A program made the position numbers and the translations under genes. Positions 26,686-34,712 of a stretch of DNA of 64,000 bases are shown here, piece after piece; the stretch's first letter is position 1; every line of letters starts with the position of its first letter. Below the pieces are notes generated by a model, which saw only the letters and a program-made list of their open reading frames with translations, did not search any database and had not been told where the DNA came from. Origin of the DNA: Mangrovihabitans endophyticus. Lineage in GTDB: Bacteria; Actinomycetota; Actinomycetes; Mycobacteriales; Micromonosporaceae. Location of the stretch: assembly GCF_014646155.1 (NCBI RefSeq), contig NZ_BMMX01000021.1, forward strand, positions 1-64,000, in the 5' to 3' direction.

Positions 26686-27504
26686 TCAGCGGAGAGTCAG
26701 CACCACCGGCGCGCTGACCTTGGTAGACAGACGACCCCGCACCTCGTATTCACCCGCATCCGGCACCGGACCGTCCGCCAAGCCGCCGGTGCACTTGGTG
26801 GCCTCGCGGCCGTTCCAGGTCACGCTGTACTCGCGCACCGCGCCAGGTGCCAACTCCACGACCGCCGAACTGCGGTCGTTGCTGCACGTGTCCGACGACC
26901 AGTACTTGTGGGCGCCCTGATCGATGTAGAGCTCCTGGGCCTGCGCGCCCAGATCGCGCGGGCAGGTGCGAGAACCGACGTTCTTGATCCGCAGCTTGAT
27001 CACCAGTGAGCTTCCGCGGTCGGTCTCGGTGGTGACCGGCACCGGTGTCACCGAGATCTCCGAGTCGCCGCACGAACCGTCGGCGGGCGCGTCGACGTTG
27101 GCATTCTGCCCGTCGGCCTGCCCGGAACCGTCCCCGCCGTCACCCGTGCCGGTCTGGCCATCGCCGTTCTGGCCATCGCCGTTCTGGCCGGAACCGTCTT
27201 GCCCGGTGCCCCCGTCCGGCCCGGCACCACCGTCCTGCGTACCCGGCGACACCTGATCGGGATCGGGCAGCGACGGACCGGAACCGGGCGGGACATCGGC
27301 GAACGAAGGCTCCTCGTCGGGTGCCGCGGCGGACGCGGACTGGGACGCTCCCCGCGACGCCGGGCCAGCCCCCGGCTTGTCGTCGTCATCACCGCCGGTG
27401 CAGGCCACGAACAGCACGATGACGCCGAGCAGCACTGCACCCAGCACTATGGCCCGGCGCCGCCAGTACACGGCGGGAGGGAGGGGACCGACCGTCGCAC
27501 GCAT
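26686..27504 (-). CDS. Rv3587c-like membrane-anchored protein
   Basis: 272 residues: short cytoplasmic start, one transmembrane helix (IVLGAVLLGVIVLFVACTGG), about 90 residues of acidic Gly/Asp/Gln-rich low complexity including repeated GQNGD units, then a C-terminal beta-rich domain with four cysteines (GSCGDSE, SRTCPRD, DTCSND, TKCTGG). The domain resembles the immunoglobulin-like domain of M. tuberculosis Rv3587c, and the gene has the same place after disA. ATG 27504 chosen; TACGGT lies 9 nt upstream. Function unknown. Confidence 0.75.
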   Translation of the reverse strand: MRATVGPLPPAVYWRRRAIVLGAVLLGVIVLFVACTGGDDDDKPGAGPASRGASQSASAAAPDEEPSFADVPPGSGPSLPDPDQVSPGTQDGGAGPDGGTGQDGSGQNGDGQNGDGQTGTGDGGDGSGQADGQNANVDAPADGSCGDSEISVTPVPVTTETDRGSSLVIKLRIKNVGSRTCPRDLGAQAQELYIDQGAHKYWSSDTCSNDRSSAVVELAPGAVREYSVTWNGREATKCTGGLADGPVPDAGEYEVRGRLSTKVSAPVVLTLR

Positions 27505-27585
27505 GATGGGCACACCGTACGCCGGGCGCACGCCCGCCACGGACGCGACGCGCCGGAGCCGCGACACCGACCGGGCCGACGATCG

Positions 27586-28137
27586 TTAGAGATAGACCTT
27601 GCGCTGATGAACGGCGTGCGCACCGGCCACCCGATCGAGGAAAAGTTTCCCCGCGCAGTGGTCGATCTCGTGCTGTAGCGCCCGCGCCTCGAAGGCATCG
27701 GTCACCAGCCGCACCTCCTCGCCGCTGCCCGGCAGCACCGCCTCCACCGCCAGACGGCTCGCTCGACGTACGTCGCCGGTAAGATCAGGAACGGACATGC
27801 ACCCCTCGCGGCCCGGACGCCAACGGCTGGCCTCCACGACCCGTGCATTGCACAGGGCGAACATGCCGTGGCTGGTGGCCGTCTTCGGATGCTGGCTGAC
27901 ATCCACCACGAAGACTTGCGCGCCGACGCCGATCTGCGGCGCGGCCAGGCCCACACAACCGGGCGAGACCCGCATGGTGGCCACCAGATCGGCGGCGAGC
28001 TGGATGGTCTCCGGGTCGGCAGGATCTACCTGGGGGGCCGCGGTACTGAGGACGTTGGAGGGCGCGGTGATCACGGGCAGCACGCGCCCGTCGACACCGA
28101 GGAGCTCTGGCTTCCAGACGGAGATGGGCTCGGTCAT
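27586..28137 (-). CDS. def: Peptide deformylase
   Basis: Removes the formyl group from nascent proteins. 183 residues with all three family motifs: GLAAPQIG (motif 1, seen as GCVGLAAPQIG), EGCMS (motif 2, metal Cys) and HEIDH (motif 3, metal His pair and catalytic Glu). The ATG at 28137 is chosen; GGAG lies in the loop of a 7-bp hairpin just upstream (28139-28155). It follows the ACT-protein gene by 28 bp and is probably co-transcribed with it. Confidence 0.93.
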   Translation of the reverse strand: MTEPISVWKPELLGVDGRVLPVITAPSNVLSTAAPQVDPADPETIQLAADLVATMRVSPGCVGLAAPQIGVGAQVFVVDVSQHPKTATSHGMFALCNARVVEASRWRPGREGCMSVPDLTGDVRRASRLAVEAVLPGSGEEVRLVTDAFEARALQHEIDHCAGKLFLDRVAGAHAVHQRKVYL

Positions 28138-28138
28138 G

Positions 28139-28155
28139 CGACCGCTCCGCGGTCG
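28139..28155 (-). promoter_or_regulatory. Hairpin placing the def ribosome-binding site in its loop
   Basis: CGACCGC-TCC-GCGGTCG is a perfect 7-bp stem. On the transcript the loop plus first stem base read GGAG, 7 nt before the def ATG. It could modulate translation; experimental support is lacking. Confidence 0.35.
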
Positions 28156-28165
28156 GCGGGGGTAT

Positions 28166-28669
28166 TCACAGGACCTCCGATTCCGCACGCCGCAGCGTCA
28201 CGTCGACGCCCAGTTCCTGCCCCGTCGCGGCGAGCCGCATGGCAAGCCGGTCCGCGGCACCCGGCGGCAGATCGACCTCGGCGATCAGCACGTACAGCGG
28301 GCCGGTCAGACGGGTGGTGAGGTCGGTGATGTTGCCGTCGGAGGCGGCCACCACCCGGGTCACCGCGGCGACGATGCCGAGACGGTCGGCGCCGTGCACG
28401 CTCACCAGGTACGGCTCGCCGGTGACGCCGGACTCCTTCTCCGGCTCCACCGCTCGCACGCTGGACAGCAGACCGTCCAGCGGCGCGAGCGCCTTCTCCA
28501 CCTCCGACGCGGAGGCACCAGTGCAGATCAGGGTCATCGTGAAGTGCCCTCGCAGCCGGGTCATGGTGGAGTCCGACAGATTGGCTCCGACGCCGGCCAA
28601 TGCTTCGGACACCTCCGCGACGATCCCGGTGCGGTCCGGACCTAGGACGGTGATGGCAAGCTCGTTCAC
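28166..28669 (-). CDS. Tandem ACT-domain protein, GcvR-like
   Basis: 167 residues made of two ACT domains: MNELAITVLGPDRTGIVAEVSEAL at the N-terminus and YLVSVHGADRLGIVAAVTRVV from about residue 88. It resembles glycine-cleavage regulator GcvR and the orphan ACT-ACT proteins, which bind amino acids. No DNA-binding or catalytic domain is present. The GTG start is 6 nt after TAGGAT (leaderless). It is divergent from mutY with only 25 bp between start codons. Confidence 0.85.
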   Translation of the reverse strand: MNELAITVLGPDRTGIVAEVSEALAGVGANLSDSTMTRLRGHFTMTLICTGASASEVEKALAPLDGLLSSVRAVEPEKESGVTGEPYLVSVHGADRLGIVAAVTRVVAASDGNITDLTTRLTGPLYVLIAEVDLPPGAADRLAMRLAATGQELGVDVTLRRAESEVL

Positions 28670-28675
28670 CCGGGC

Positions 28676-28685
28676 ATCCTACGCT
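28676..28685. promoter_or_regulatory. Overlapping divergent -10 elements of the ACT gene and mutY
   Basis: On the complement TAGGAT (28681-28676) serves the ACT gene, 6 nt from its GTG. On the plus strand TACGCT (28680-28685) lies 9 nt before the mutY ATG. The two hexamers share the bases 28680-28681, so only one polymerase could bind at a time. Confidence 0.45.
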
Positions 28686-28694
28686 GGTGTGGTT

Positions 28695-29591
28695 ATGACT
28701 CTCGCCGACAAAGCCATCGCTTGGTATGACGACAACGCCCGCGATCTGCCCTGGCGGGAGCCGGGCACCAGCGCGTGGGCCGTGCTGGTCAGCGAGGTGA
28801 TGCTGCAACAGACGCCGGTCGTCCGTGTGGAGCCGGCCTGGCGGGGCTGGCTCACCCGCTGGCCGACCCCTGCCGCACTGGCCCAGGATCCCCCGTCCGA
28901 GGCAATCCGGATGTGGGGACGGCTGGGTTATCCGCGCCGCGCGCTGCGCCTGCACGCATGCGCCACGACGATCGTGGAACGGCACGGCGGTGCGGTACCG
29001 GACGATCTTGATCGATTGCTGGCCTTGCCAGGGATCGGCACCTACACAGCGCGGGCGGTGGCCACGTTCGCGTTTGGACAACGTCACCCGGTCGTGGACA
29101 CCAATGTCCGGCGCGTGGTGTCGCGGGCCGTGCAGGGGCTGGCGGATGCCGGGGCGGCCACGACGGCGGCGGACCTGGCGGCGATGGCCGATCTGCTCCC
29201 CGTGGAGGAGGCTCGCGCGGCGCGGGCGAGCATCGCGTTCATGGAGATCGGAGCGGTGGTCTGCACCGCCCGCAGTCCCAAGTGCGCGGTCTGCCCGCTC
29301 GCAACGGACTGTGCGTGGCGGCTCAGCGGCGCGCCGGCACCGTCCGGGCCGACCCGGAAGGTGCAGCGGTACGCGGGGACCGATCGCCAGGTGCGAGGGC
29401 TCCTGCTGGAGGTGCTGCGGCACGCCACCGGCCCGGTTCCCCGGCAGCGTCTGGACATGGTCTGGACCGACGAGGTGCAGCGTGCCCGAGCGCTCGCCGG
29501 TCTGGTCGACGACGGCCTGGTCGAGCCGCACGGCGACCAGTTCGTGCTGGCCGGCGATGCACCGCCGGCCGGTGAGGTACAGAGCCTCTGA
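28695..29591 (+). CDS. mutY: A/G-specific adenine glycosylase, short form
   Basis: Removes adenine mispaired with 8-oxoguanine. 298 residues: helix-hairpin-helix LPGIGTYTARAV, catalytic Asp in VVDTNVRRV, and a four-cysteine [4Fe-4S] loop C-x6-C-x2-C-x5-C (CTARSPKCAVCPLATDC). The C-terminal NUDIX-like domain of E. coli MutY (350 aa) is cut down to a short tail, as in mycobacterial MutY. No ribosome-binding site precedes the ATG. Confidence 0.94.
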   Translation: MTLADKAIAWYDDNARDLPWREPGTSAWAVLVSEVMLQQTPVVRVEPAWRGWLTRWPTPAALAQDPPSEAIRMWGRLGYPRRALRLHACATTIVERHGGAVPDDLDRLLALPGIGTYTARAVATFAFGQRHPVVDTNVRRVVSRAVQGLADAGAATTAADLAAMADLLPVEEARAARASIAFMEIGAVVCTARSPKCAVCPLATDCAWRLSGAPAPSGPTRKVQRYAGTDRQVRGLLLEVLRHATGPVPRQRLDMVWTDEVQRARALAGLVDDGLVEPHGDQFVLAGDAPPAGEVQSL

Positions 29592-29652
29592 GCCGCGGGC
29601 CGGACGTGCCCGGACAAGCAAGCTGCCGGACACGAATCCGCCCAGGAACGAG

Positions 29653-29686
29653 AACGGCCCGGACACCGCGGGGTGGCCGGGCCGTT
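29653..29686. terminator. Bidirectional hairpin between mutY and clpC
   Basis: AACGGCCCGG (29653-29662) pairs with CCGGGCCGTT (29677-29686), with CACC/GGTG extending the stem inside. The genes converge here. A second small hairpin GTTTCG-TCG-CGAAAC and a GGGTTTT follow on the plus strand. Confidence 0.75.
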
Positions 29687-29714
29687 TCGTCGCGAAACGG
29701 GTTTTCGTCGCCGC

Positions 29715-32237
29715 TTACTCCTCGGCGGCCGCAGCCCCGAGGTCGGCCGGAACGGCGTCCGGCACCTGGTCACCACGGTCGGCGCCTTCGAAGGTCAGCT
29801 TCGCCTTGTCGACGTTGTCCGGGTTCCCCTCGCAGTCCACCACAACGATCTGGCCGGGGCGCAGTTCGTTGAAGAGGATCTGCTCACTCAGCGTGTCCTC
29901 CAGGTCCCGCTGAATGGTCCGGCGCAGCGGCCGGGCACCCAGCACCGGGTCGAAGCCCTTGTTCGCCAGGTACTTCTTGGCGGTGTCGGTCAGCTCCAGG
30001 CCCATGTCCTTGTTCTTCAACTGTGCCTCGATCCGCGACACGAAGATGTCGACGATCTGCAGGATCTCCTGCTGGCGCAACTGGTGGAAGACGATGGTGT
30101 CGTCGATGCGGTTGAGGAACTCGGGGCGGAAGTGCTGCTTCAGCTCGTCGTTGACCTTTTGCTTCATCCGCTCGTAATTCGACTCCTCGGCCTCGGACGC
30201 CTGGAAGCCCAGCGAGACCGCCTTGGCCACGTCGCGCGTGCCCAGGTTGGTGGTCAGGATGATCACCGTGTTCTTGAAGTCCACGATGCGGCCCTGACCG
30301 TCGGTGAGGCGGCCGTCCTCCAGGATCTGCAGGAGCGTGTTGAACACGTCCGGGTGGGCCTTTTCGATCTCGTCGAAGAGCACCACCGAGAACGGCTTGC
30401 GGCGCACCTTCTCGGTGAGCTGGCCGCCCTCGTCGTAACCGACATAACCGGGAGGGGCGCCCACGAGCCGGGACACCGTGTAGCGGTCATGGAATTCGGA
30501 CATGTCGAGCTGGATCAACGCGTCCTCGGAGCCGAACAGGAACTCGGCCAGCGCCTTGGACAGCTCGGTCTTACCGACGCCGGACGGGCCGGCGAAGATG
30601 AACGAGCCGGACGGACGCTTCGGGTCCTTCAGGCCGGCACGGGTGCGCCGGATCGCCTTCGAGACCGCCTGCACCGCGTCCTCCTGGCCGATGACCCGCT
30701 TGTGCAGCTCATCCTCCATGCGCAGCAGCCGGGAGGTCTCCTCCTCGGTCAGCTTGTAGACCGGGATGCCGGTCCAGTTGCCCAGCACCTCGGCGATCTG
30801 CTCGTCGTCGACCTCGGACACCACGTCCAGGTCGCCGGCCTTCCACTCCTTCTCCCGCTGCGCCTTCTGCCCGAGTAGCTGCTTCTCCTTGTCGCGTAGC
30901 TGGGCGGCCCGCTCGAAGTCCTGCGCGTCGATCGCGGACTCCTTGTCCCGCCGCACCTGGGCGATGCGCTCGTCGAAGTCGCGCAGGTCCGGCGGTGCGG
31001 TCATCCGGCGGATGCGCATCCGAGCGCCGGCCTCGTCGATCAAGTCGATCGCCTTGTCCGGCAGGAACCGGTCGGAGATGTATCGGTCGGCCAGCGTCGC
31101 GGCCGCGACCAGGGCCGCGTCGGTGATGCTGATCCGGTGGTGCGCCTCGTAGCGGTCCCGCAGGCCCTTGAGGATCTCGATGGTGTGCGCCAGCGACGGC
31201 TCGCCGACCTGGATGGGCTGGAAGCGCCGCTCCAACGCGGCGTCCTTCTCCAGGTGCTTGCGGTACTCGTCGAGCGTGGTGGCACCGATGGTCTGCAGCT
31301 CGCCACGAGCGAGCATCGGCTTGAGGATCGAGGCGGCGTCTATGGCGCCCTCGGCGGCTCCAGCACCGACGAGGGTGTGAATCTCGTCGATGAACAGGAT
31401 GATGTCCCCGCGCGTGCGGATCTCCTTCAGCACCTTCTTGAGGCGCTCCTCGAAGTCACCGCGGTAGCGGGAGCCGGCGACCAGCGCGCCCAGGTCGAGG
31501 GTGTAGAGCTGCTTGTCCTTCAGCGTCTCCGGCACCTCGCCCTTGACGATGGACTGGGACAGTCCCTCGACCACGGCGGTCTTGCCGACACCCGGCTCGC
31601 CGATCAGCACCGGGTTGTTCTTGGTCCGGCGGGACAGCACCTGCATGACGCGCTCGATTTCCTTCTCCCGGCCGATGACCGGGTCGAGCTTGCCCTCGCG
31701 GGCGGCCTGCGTCAGATTGCGCCCGAACTGGTCGAGCACCAGAGAGGTCGACGGTGCGGTCTCGCCCGCCGCGGCCCCCGCGGCGGCCGGCTCCTTGCCC
31801 TGGTAGCCGGACAGGAGCTGGATCACCTGCTGACGCACCCTGTTGAGGTCCGCGCCCAGCTTGACCAGCACCTGAGCGGCGACGCCCTCACCCTCGCGGA
31901 TCAGGCCGAGCAGGATGTGCTCGGTGCCGATGTAGTTGTGGCCGAGCTGCAACGCCTCGCGCAGCGAGAGCTCCAGCACCTTCTTGGCCCGCGGGGTGAA
32001 CGGGATGTGCCCGCTCGGCGCCTGCTGGCCCTGTCCGATGATCTCCTCGACCTGCTGGCGGACGCCCTCCAGGGAGATGCCGAGGCTCTCCAGAGCCTTC
32101 GCGGCAACGCCTTCGCCCTCGTGGATCAGACCCAGCAGGATGTGCTCTGTCCCGATGTAGTTGTGGTTGAGCATCCGGGCCTCTTCCTGGGCCAGGACGA
32201 CAACCCGTCGCGCTCGGTCGGTGAACCGCTCGAACAT
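29715..32237 (-). CDS. clpC: Clp protease ATPase subunit ClpC
   Basis: AAA+ unfoldase that feeds ClpP. 840 residues: two N-terminal Clp repeats (NHNYIGTEHILLGL and GHNYIGTEHILLGL), first AAA+ with Walker A GEPGVGKT at 213-220, a UVR-containing middle domain (RDKESAIDAQDFERAAQLRDKEKQL), second AAA+ with Walker A GPSGVGKT, and a C-terminal LGARPLRRTIQR sensor-2 region. The ClpP loop region is present in the second module. ATG 32237 with a GAGGAG upstream. Gene order clpC-lsr2-lysS matches M. tuberculosis. Confidence 0.97.
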   Translation of the reverse strand: MFERFTDRARRVVVLAQEEARMLNHNYIGTEHILLGLIHEGEGVAAKALESLGISLEGVRQQVEEIIGQGQQAPSGHIPFTPRAKKVLELSLREALQLGHNYIGTEHILLGLIREGEGVAAQVLVKLGADLNRVRQQVIQLLSGYQGKEPAAAGAAAGETAPSTSLVLDQFGRNLTQAAREGKLDPVIGREKEIERVMQVLSRRTKNNPVLIGEPGVGKTAVVEGLSQSIVKGEVPETLKDKQLYTLDLGALVAGSRYRGDFEERLKKVLKEIRTRGDIILFIDEIHTLVGAGAAEGAIDAASILKPMLARGELQTIGATTLDEYRKHLEKDAALERRFQPIQVGEPSLAHTIEILKGLRDRYEAHHRISITDAALVAAATLADRYISDRFLPDKAIDLIDEAGARMRIRRMTAPPDLRDFDERIAQVRRDKESAIDAQDFERAAQLRDKEKQLLGQKAQREKEWKAGDLDVVSEVDDEQIAEVLGNWTGIPVYKLTEEETSRLLRMEDELHKRVIGQEDAVQAVSKAIRRTRAGLKDPKRPSGSFIFAGPSGVGKTELSKALAEFLFGSEDALIQLDMSEFHDRYTVSRLVGAPPGYVGYDEGGQLTEKVRRKPFSVVLFDEIEKAHPDVFNTLLQILEDGRLTDGQGRIVDFKNTVIILTTNLGTRDVAKAVSLGFQASEAEESNYERMKQKVNDELKQHFRPEFLNRIDDTIVFHQLRQQEILQIVDIFVSRIEAQLKNKDMGLELTDTAKKYLANKGFDPVLGARPLRRTIQRDLEDTLSEQILFNELRPGQIVVVDCEGNPDNVDKAKLTFEGADRGDQVPDAVPADLGAAAAEE

Positions 32238-32299
32238 GCCCTCGTGCTCCTCACGTGCCGTGCGCCAATGAACTGGCGGGTGCCCCAAGTCTCTCGGGC

Positions 32300-32328
32300 C
32301 AGCACGGGCATCGGTGATGCCCGTGCTG
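32300..32328 (-). promoter_or_regulatory. Stem-loop at the probable 5' end of clpC mRNA
   Basis: CAGCACGGGCATC-GGT-GATGCCCGTGCTG is a perfect 13-bp stem with a 3-nt loop. A TAGAGT hexamer (complement, 32336-32331) ends just before it, so transcription would start at the foot of the stem. It may stabilise the transcript or be an operator. No U-run follows, so it is not a terminator. Confidence 0.5.
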
Positions 32329-32475
32329 TAACTCTATCGCCGCCGGGTGACCCTGCCGGGCTCTCGCGGTCCACTGGACGGATCCCGCAGCGTTGACTTA
32401 GCCAACTTCGCACGCTCAGCGGCTGTTCCCCCACCGGTACGTGTACGCGGACAGCGAAATCCGTGAGCGGCGACG

Positions 32476-32518
32476 TTGTCCACATCCTGTGGACAACCCC
32501 GTCCACACCTGTGGATGA
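32476..32518. other. Cluster of four DnaA-box-like 9-mers in two inverted pairs
   Basis: TTGTCCACA (32476-32484) and its exact inverse TGTGGACAA (32488-32496) are separated by three bases; TTGTCCACA is the consensus DnaA box of high-GC actinomycetes. A weaker pair follows: CCGTCCACA (32499-32507) and TGTGGATGA (32510-32518). Symmetry and spacing make chance unlikely. No dnaA/dnaN genes are nearby, so this is not an obvious oriC. Confidence 0.65.
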
Positions 32519-32563
32519 CGTTATGCCCACGCGGCCGGGCACGGGACGGAACCGGGCGGAAAA

Positions 32564-32602
32564 GCCGTCAGGCCCGTGGCAGCGTGCCACGGGCCTGACG
32601 GC
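32564..32602 (-). terminator. Rho-independent terminator of lsr2
   Basis: A perfect 18-bp stem: GCCGTCAGGCCCGTGGCA (32564-32581), loop GCG, TGCCACGGGCCTGACGGC (32585-32602). On the complement the stem is followed at once by TTTT. It lies 16 bp after the lsr2 stop. Confidence 0.9.
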
Positions 32603-32618
32603 AGGAGCCGGCAACGCC

Positions 32619-32972
32619 TCAGCGGCCCGGCCCCTTCGCGTGGAACTCGTCGACAATCTCCTGCGGGATCCGACCCCGATCGGAGATCTCCTTGCCGGAC
32701 TTCTTGGCCCACTCCCGGATGGCCTTGTTCTGCTCGCGGTCGGCCGTCGCGCCACCCCGCCCCCGGGCCGCGCGACCGCCCACCACCACGCCGCCCCGCG
32801 GCACCTTCGAACCGGCTCCCAAGTACGGCGCGAAGACGTCCCGCAATTTGGCGGCGTTCTTTTCCGAAAGATCGATCTCGTACTGCACGCCGTCGAGGGC
32901 GAACTTCACCGTCTCGTCGGCGTCACCCCCGTCGAGGTCATCGACCAGCTTGTGAATGATCTGCTTGGCCAC
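32619..32972 (-). CDS. lsr2: Nucleoid-associated protein Lsr2
   Basis: H-NS-like xenogeneic silencer that bridges AT-rich DNA. 117 residues: N-terminal dimerisation domain (MAKQIIHKLVDDLDGGDADETV, GVQYEIDLSEKNAAKLRD), linker, and C-terminal domain with the AT-hook-like RGR (SDRGRIPQEIVDEF). The GTG start is preceded by GGAAGGA. It may silence the AT-richer stretches seen in the secretion cluster near 58300-59050 and 62250-62800 (inference). Confidence 0.97.
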   Translation of the reverse strand: MAKQIIHKLVDDLDGGDADETVKFALDGVQYEIDLSEKNAAKLRDVFAPYLGAGSKVPRGGVVVGGRAARGRGGATADREQNKAIREWAKKSGKEISDRGRIPQEIVDEFHAKGPGR

Positions 32973-33023
32973 TCGCCGCTATCCTTCCGAACACATGGTC
33001 GCGATGCGCAACAATCCGAGAGA

Positions 33024-33054
33024 ACAATAACGCTCCGGCTGCGCTGTACGTCAA
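33024..33054 (-). promoter_or_regulatory. Probable lsr2 promoter
   Basis: On the complement: TTGACG (33054-33049), 19 nt, TATTGT (33029-33024), giving a leader of roughly 45 nt with GGAAGGA before the GTG. Confidence 0.5.
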
Positions 33055-33102
33055 TGGCAGACTTGCGATTGTCTTCGAACAGCCATATTTGTGTACGGAG
33101 CG

Positions 33103-34611
33103 CTACTCCGGCCGCACCAACGGGAACAGGATCGTTTCTCGAATCCCCAGCCCGGTGAGCGCCATCAACAGCCGGTCGATTCCCATTCCCATGCCGCCGG
33201 CCGGTGGCATTCCGTACTCCATGGCGCGCAAGAAATCCTCGTCCAGCACCATGGCCTCGGCGTCCCCACCGGCCGCCAGCAGGGACTGCGCGACCAGCCG
33301 TTCCCGCTGCACCACCGGGTCGACCAGCTCGGAATAGGCGGTGGCGAGCTCAAAACCGCGGACGTAGAGATCCCACTTCTCAGTCAGGCCGGAAATCTCA
33401 CGATGCGGGCGAGTCAGCGGCGTGGTCGCCTCCGGATAGTCACAGACGAACGTGGGCTCCTGCAGGCCGGGAACCACCAGATGCTCGAAAAGCTCCTCGG
33501 CGAGCTTCCCGGGACTCCACTTCGGATCCACCGAAAGGTCATGCTTTTCGGCGTACTGCAACAGACGCGACATATCCGTCCGCACGGTGACTTCTTCCCC
33601 GAGAGCTTCGGAGAGCGCGCCGAAGAGGGTGACCGTGCGCCACTGGCCGCCCAGGTCCACCTCGGTGCCGTCCTGGTGGGTCACCACATGCGAGCCGGAC
33701 ACCGCCTCGGCGGCCTCCTGGATCCACTGCCGAACCTCGTTCTGCAGCACCCGGTAGTCCGCGTACGCCTGGTACGCCTCAAGCATCGCGAACTCCGGCG
33801 AGTGCGTGGAGTCCATCCCCTCGTTGCGGAAGTTGCGATTGATCTCGAACACTCGCTCGATGCCGCCGACCATCGCACGCTTGAGGAAAAGCTCCGGCGC
33901 GATGCGCAGATACAGATCGATGTCCAACGCATTGCTGTGTGTGACAAAAGGCCGGGCCGAGGCGCCGCCGTGCAGCAACTGCAGCATTGGCGTCTCGACT
34001 TCCAGGAAATTCCGGCGGAACAGCGATTCGCGCAGGCTGCGCACCACCGTCGCGCGGGTGCGCACGACTTCCCGCGCCTGCGGGCGCACGATCAGGTCGA
34101 CGTACCGCTGCCGCACCCGGGTTTCCTCGCTCAACGGCTTGTGCGCCACCGGCAACGGGCGCAACGCCTTGGCGGTCATCGACCATTCGTCGGCCAGCAC
34201 GGAAAGCTCACCCCGGCGGCTGGTGATCACTTCGCCGACGACACCCACCAGGTCGCCCAGATCGACGAGGCGCTTCCAGGACTCCAAACGCTCCGCGCCG
34301 ACCTTGTCCCGGGACAGCATGGCCTGAAGTTCGGCCCCATCACCGTCACGCAAAGTAGCGAAACAGAGCTTTCCGCTATTCCGGATGAAAATCACCCGGC
34401 CGGTCACCCCGACCCGGTCACCCGATGCGGTGTCGGTCGGCAGTTCGGCGTACTTCGTTCGGATCTCGGCCAGGGTCGCGGTGCGCGGAAATCCCACCGG
34501 GTATGGTTCGGCGCCTTCCGCCAGCAGCCGGTCCCGCTTGGCCCGGCGGACGCGCATCTGCTCGGGGAGATCCTCGGCGATTTCGGGGGCTGGCAGGTTC
34601 TGCTCGGTCAC
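33103..34611 (-). CDS. lysS: Lysyl-tRNA synthetase, class II
   Basis: 502 residues. N-terminal OB-fold anticodon domain (VGVTGRVIFIRNSGKLCFATLRD) and class II catalytic core: motif 1 around NFLEVETPML, motif 2 FEINRNFRNEGMDSTHSPEF, motif 3 GMGMGIDRLLMAL. Charges tRNA-Lys. The GTG at 34611 is chosen by alignment to the family; the frame is open 18 codons further. Upstream neighbour is coaX. Confidence 0.96.
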   Translation of the reverse strand: MTEQNLPAPEIAEDLPEQMRVRRAKRDRLLAEGAEPYPVGFPRTATLAEIRTKYAELPTDTASGDRVGVTGRVIFIRNSGKLCFATLRDGDGAELQAMLSRDKVGAERLESWKRLVDLGDLVGVVGEVITSRRGELSVLADEWSMTAKALRPLPVAHKPLSEETRVRQRYVDLIVRPQAREVVRTRATVVRSLRESLFRRNFLEVETPMLQLLHGGASARPFVTHSNALDIDLYLRIAPELFLKRAMVGGIERVFEINRNFRNEGMDSTHSPEFAMLEAYQAYADYRVLQNEVRQWIQEAAEAVSGSHVVTHQDGTEVDLGGQWRTVTLFGALSEALGEEVTVRTDMSRLLQYAEKHDLSVDPKWSPGKLAEELFEHLVVPGLQEPTFVCDYPEATTPLTRPHREISGLTEKWDLYVRGFELATAYSELVDPVVQRERLVAQSLLAAGGDAEAMVLDEDFLRAMEYGMPPAGGMGMGIDRLLMALTGLGIRETILFPLVRPE

Positions 34612-34712
34612 GGCACGGCTCTCTGTCGGATGCGGTGGTTGTGGGATGCGGTGGACCGCGCGCATCGAATCGATGGGGCGCGGCAGTCGGCAAAAATCGT
34701 ACTCAGGCCTCC

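Larger units (their letters stand above)
32238..32618. other. clpC-lsr2 intergenic region
   Basis: 381 bp without genes. From clpC outward it holds a 13-bp hairpin (32300-32328), a TAGAGT -10 candidate on the complement (32336-32331), an imperfect inverted repeat GTTGACTTAGCCAAC (about 32393-32407), two inverted pairs of DnaA-box-like 9-mers (32476-32518) and the lsr2 terminator (32564-32602). Confidence 0.6.

Noticed and set aside
32476..32518. Interpretation of the DnaA-box cluster as the replication origin
   Set aside because: No dnaA, dnaN, rpmH or gyrase genes nearby and only four boxes; actinomycete origins carry many more.
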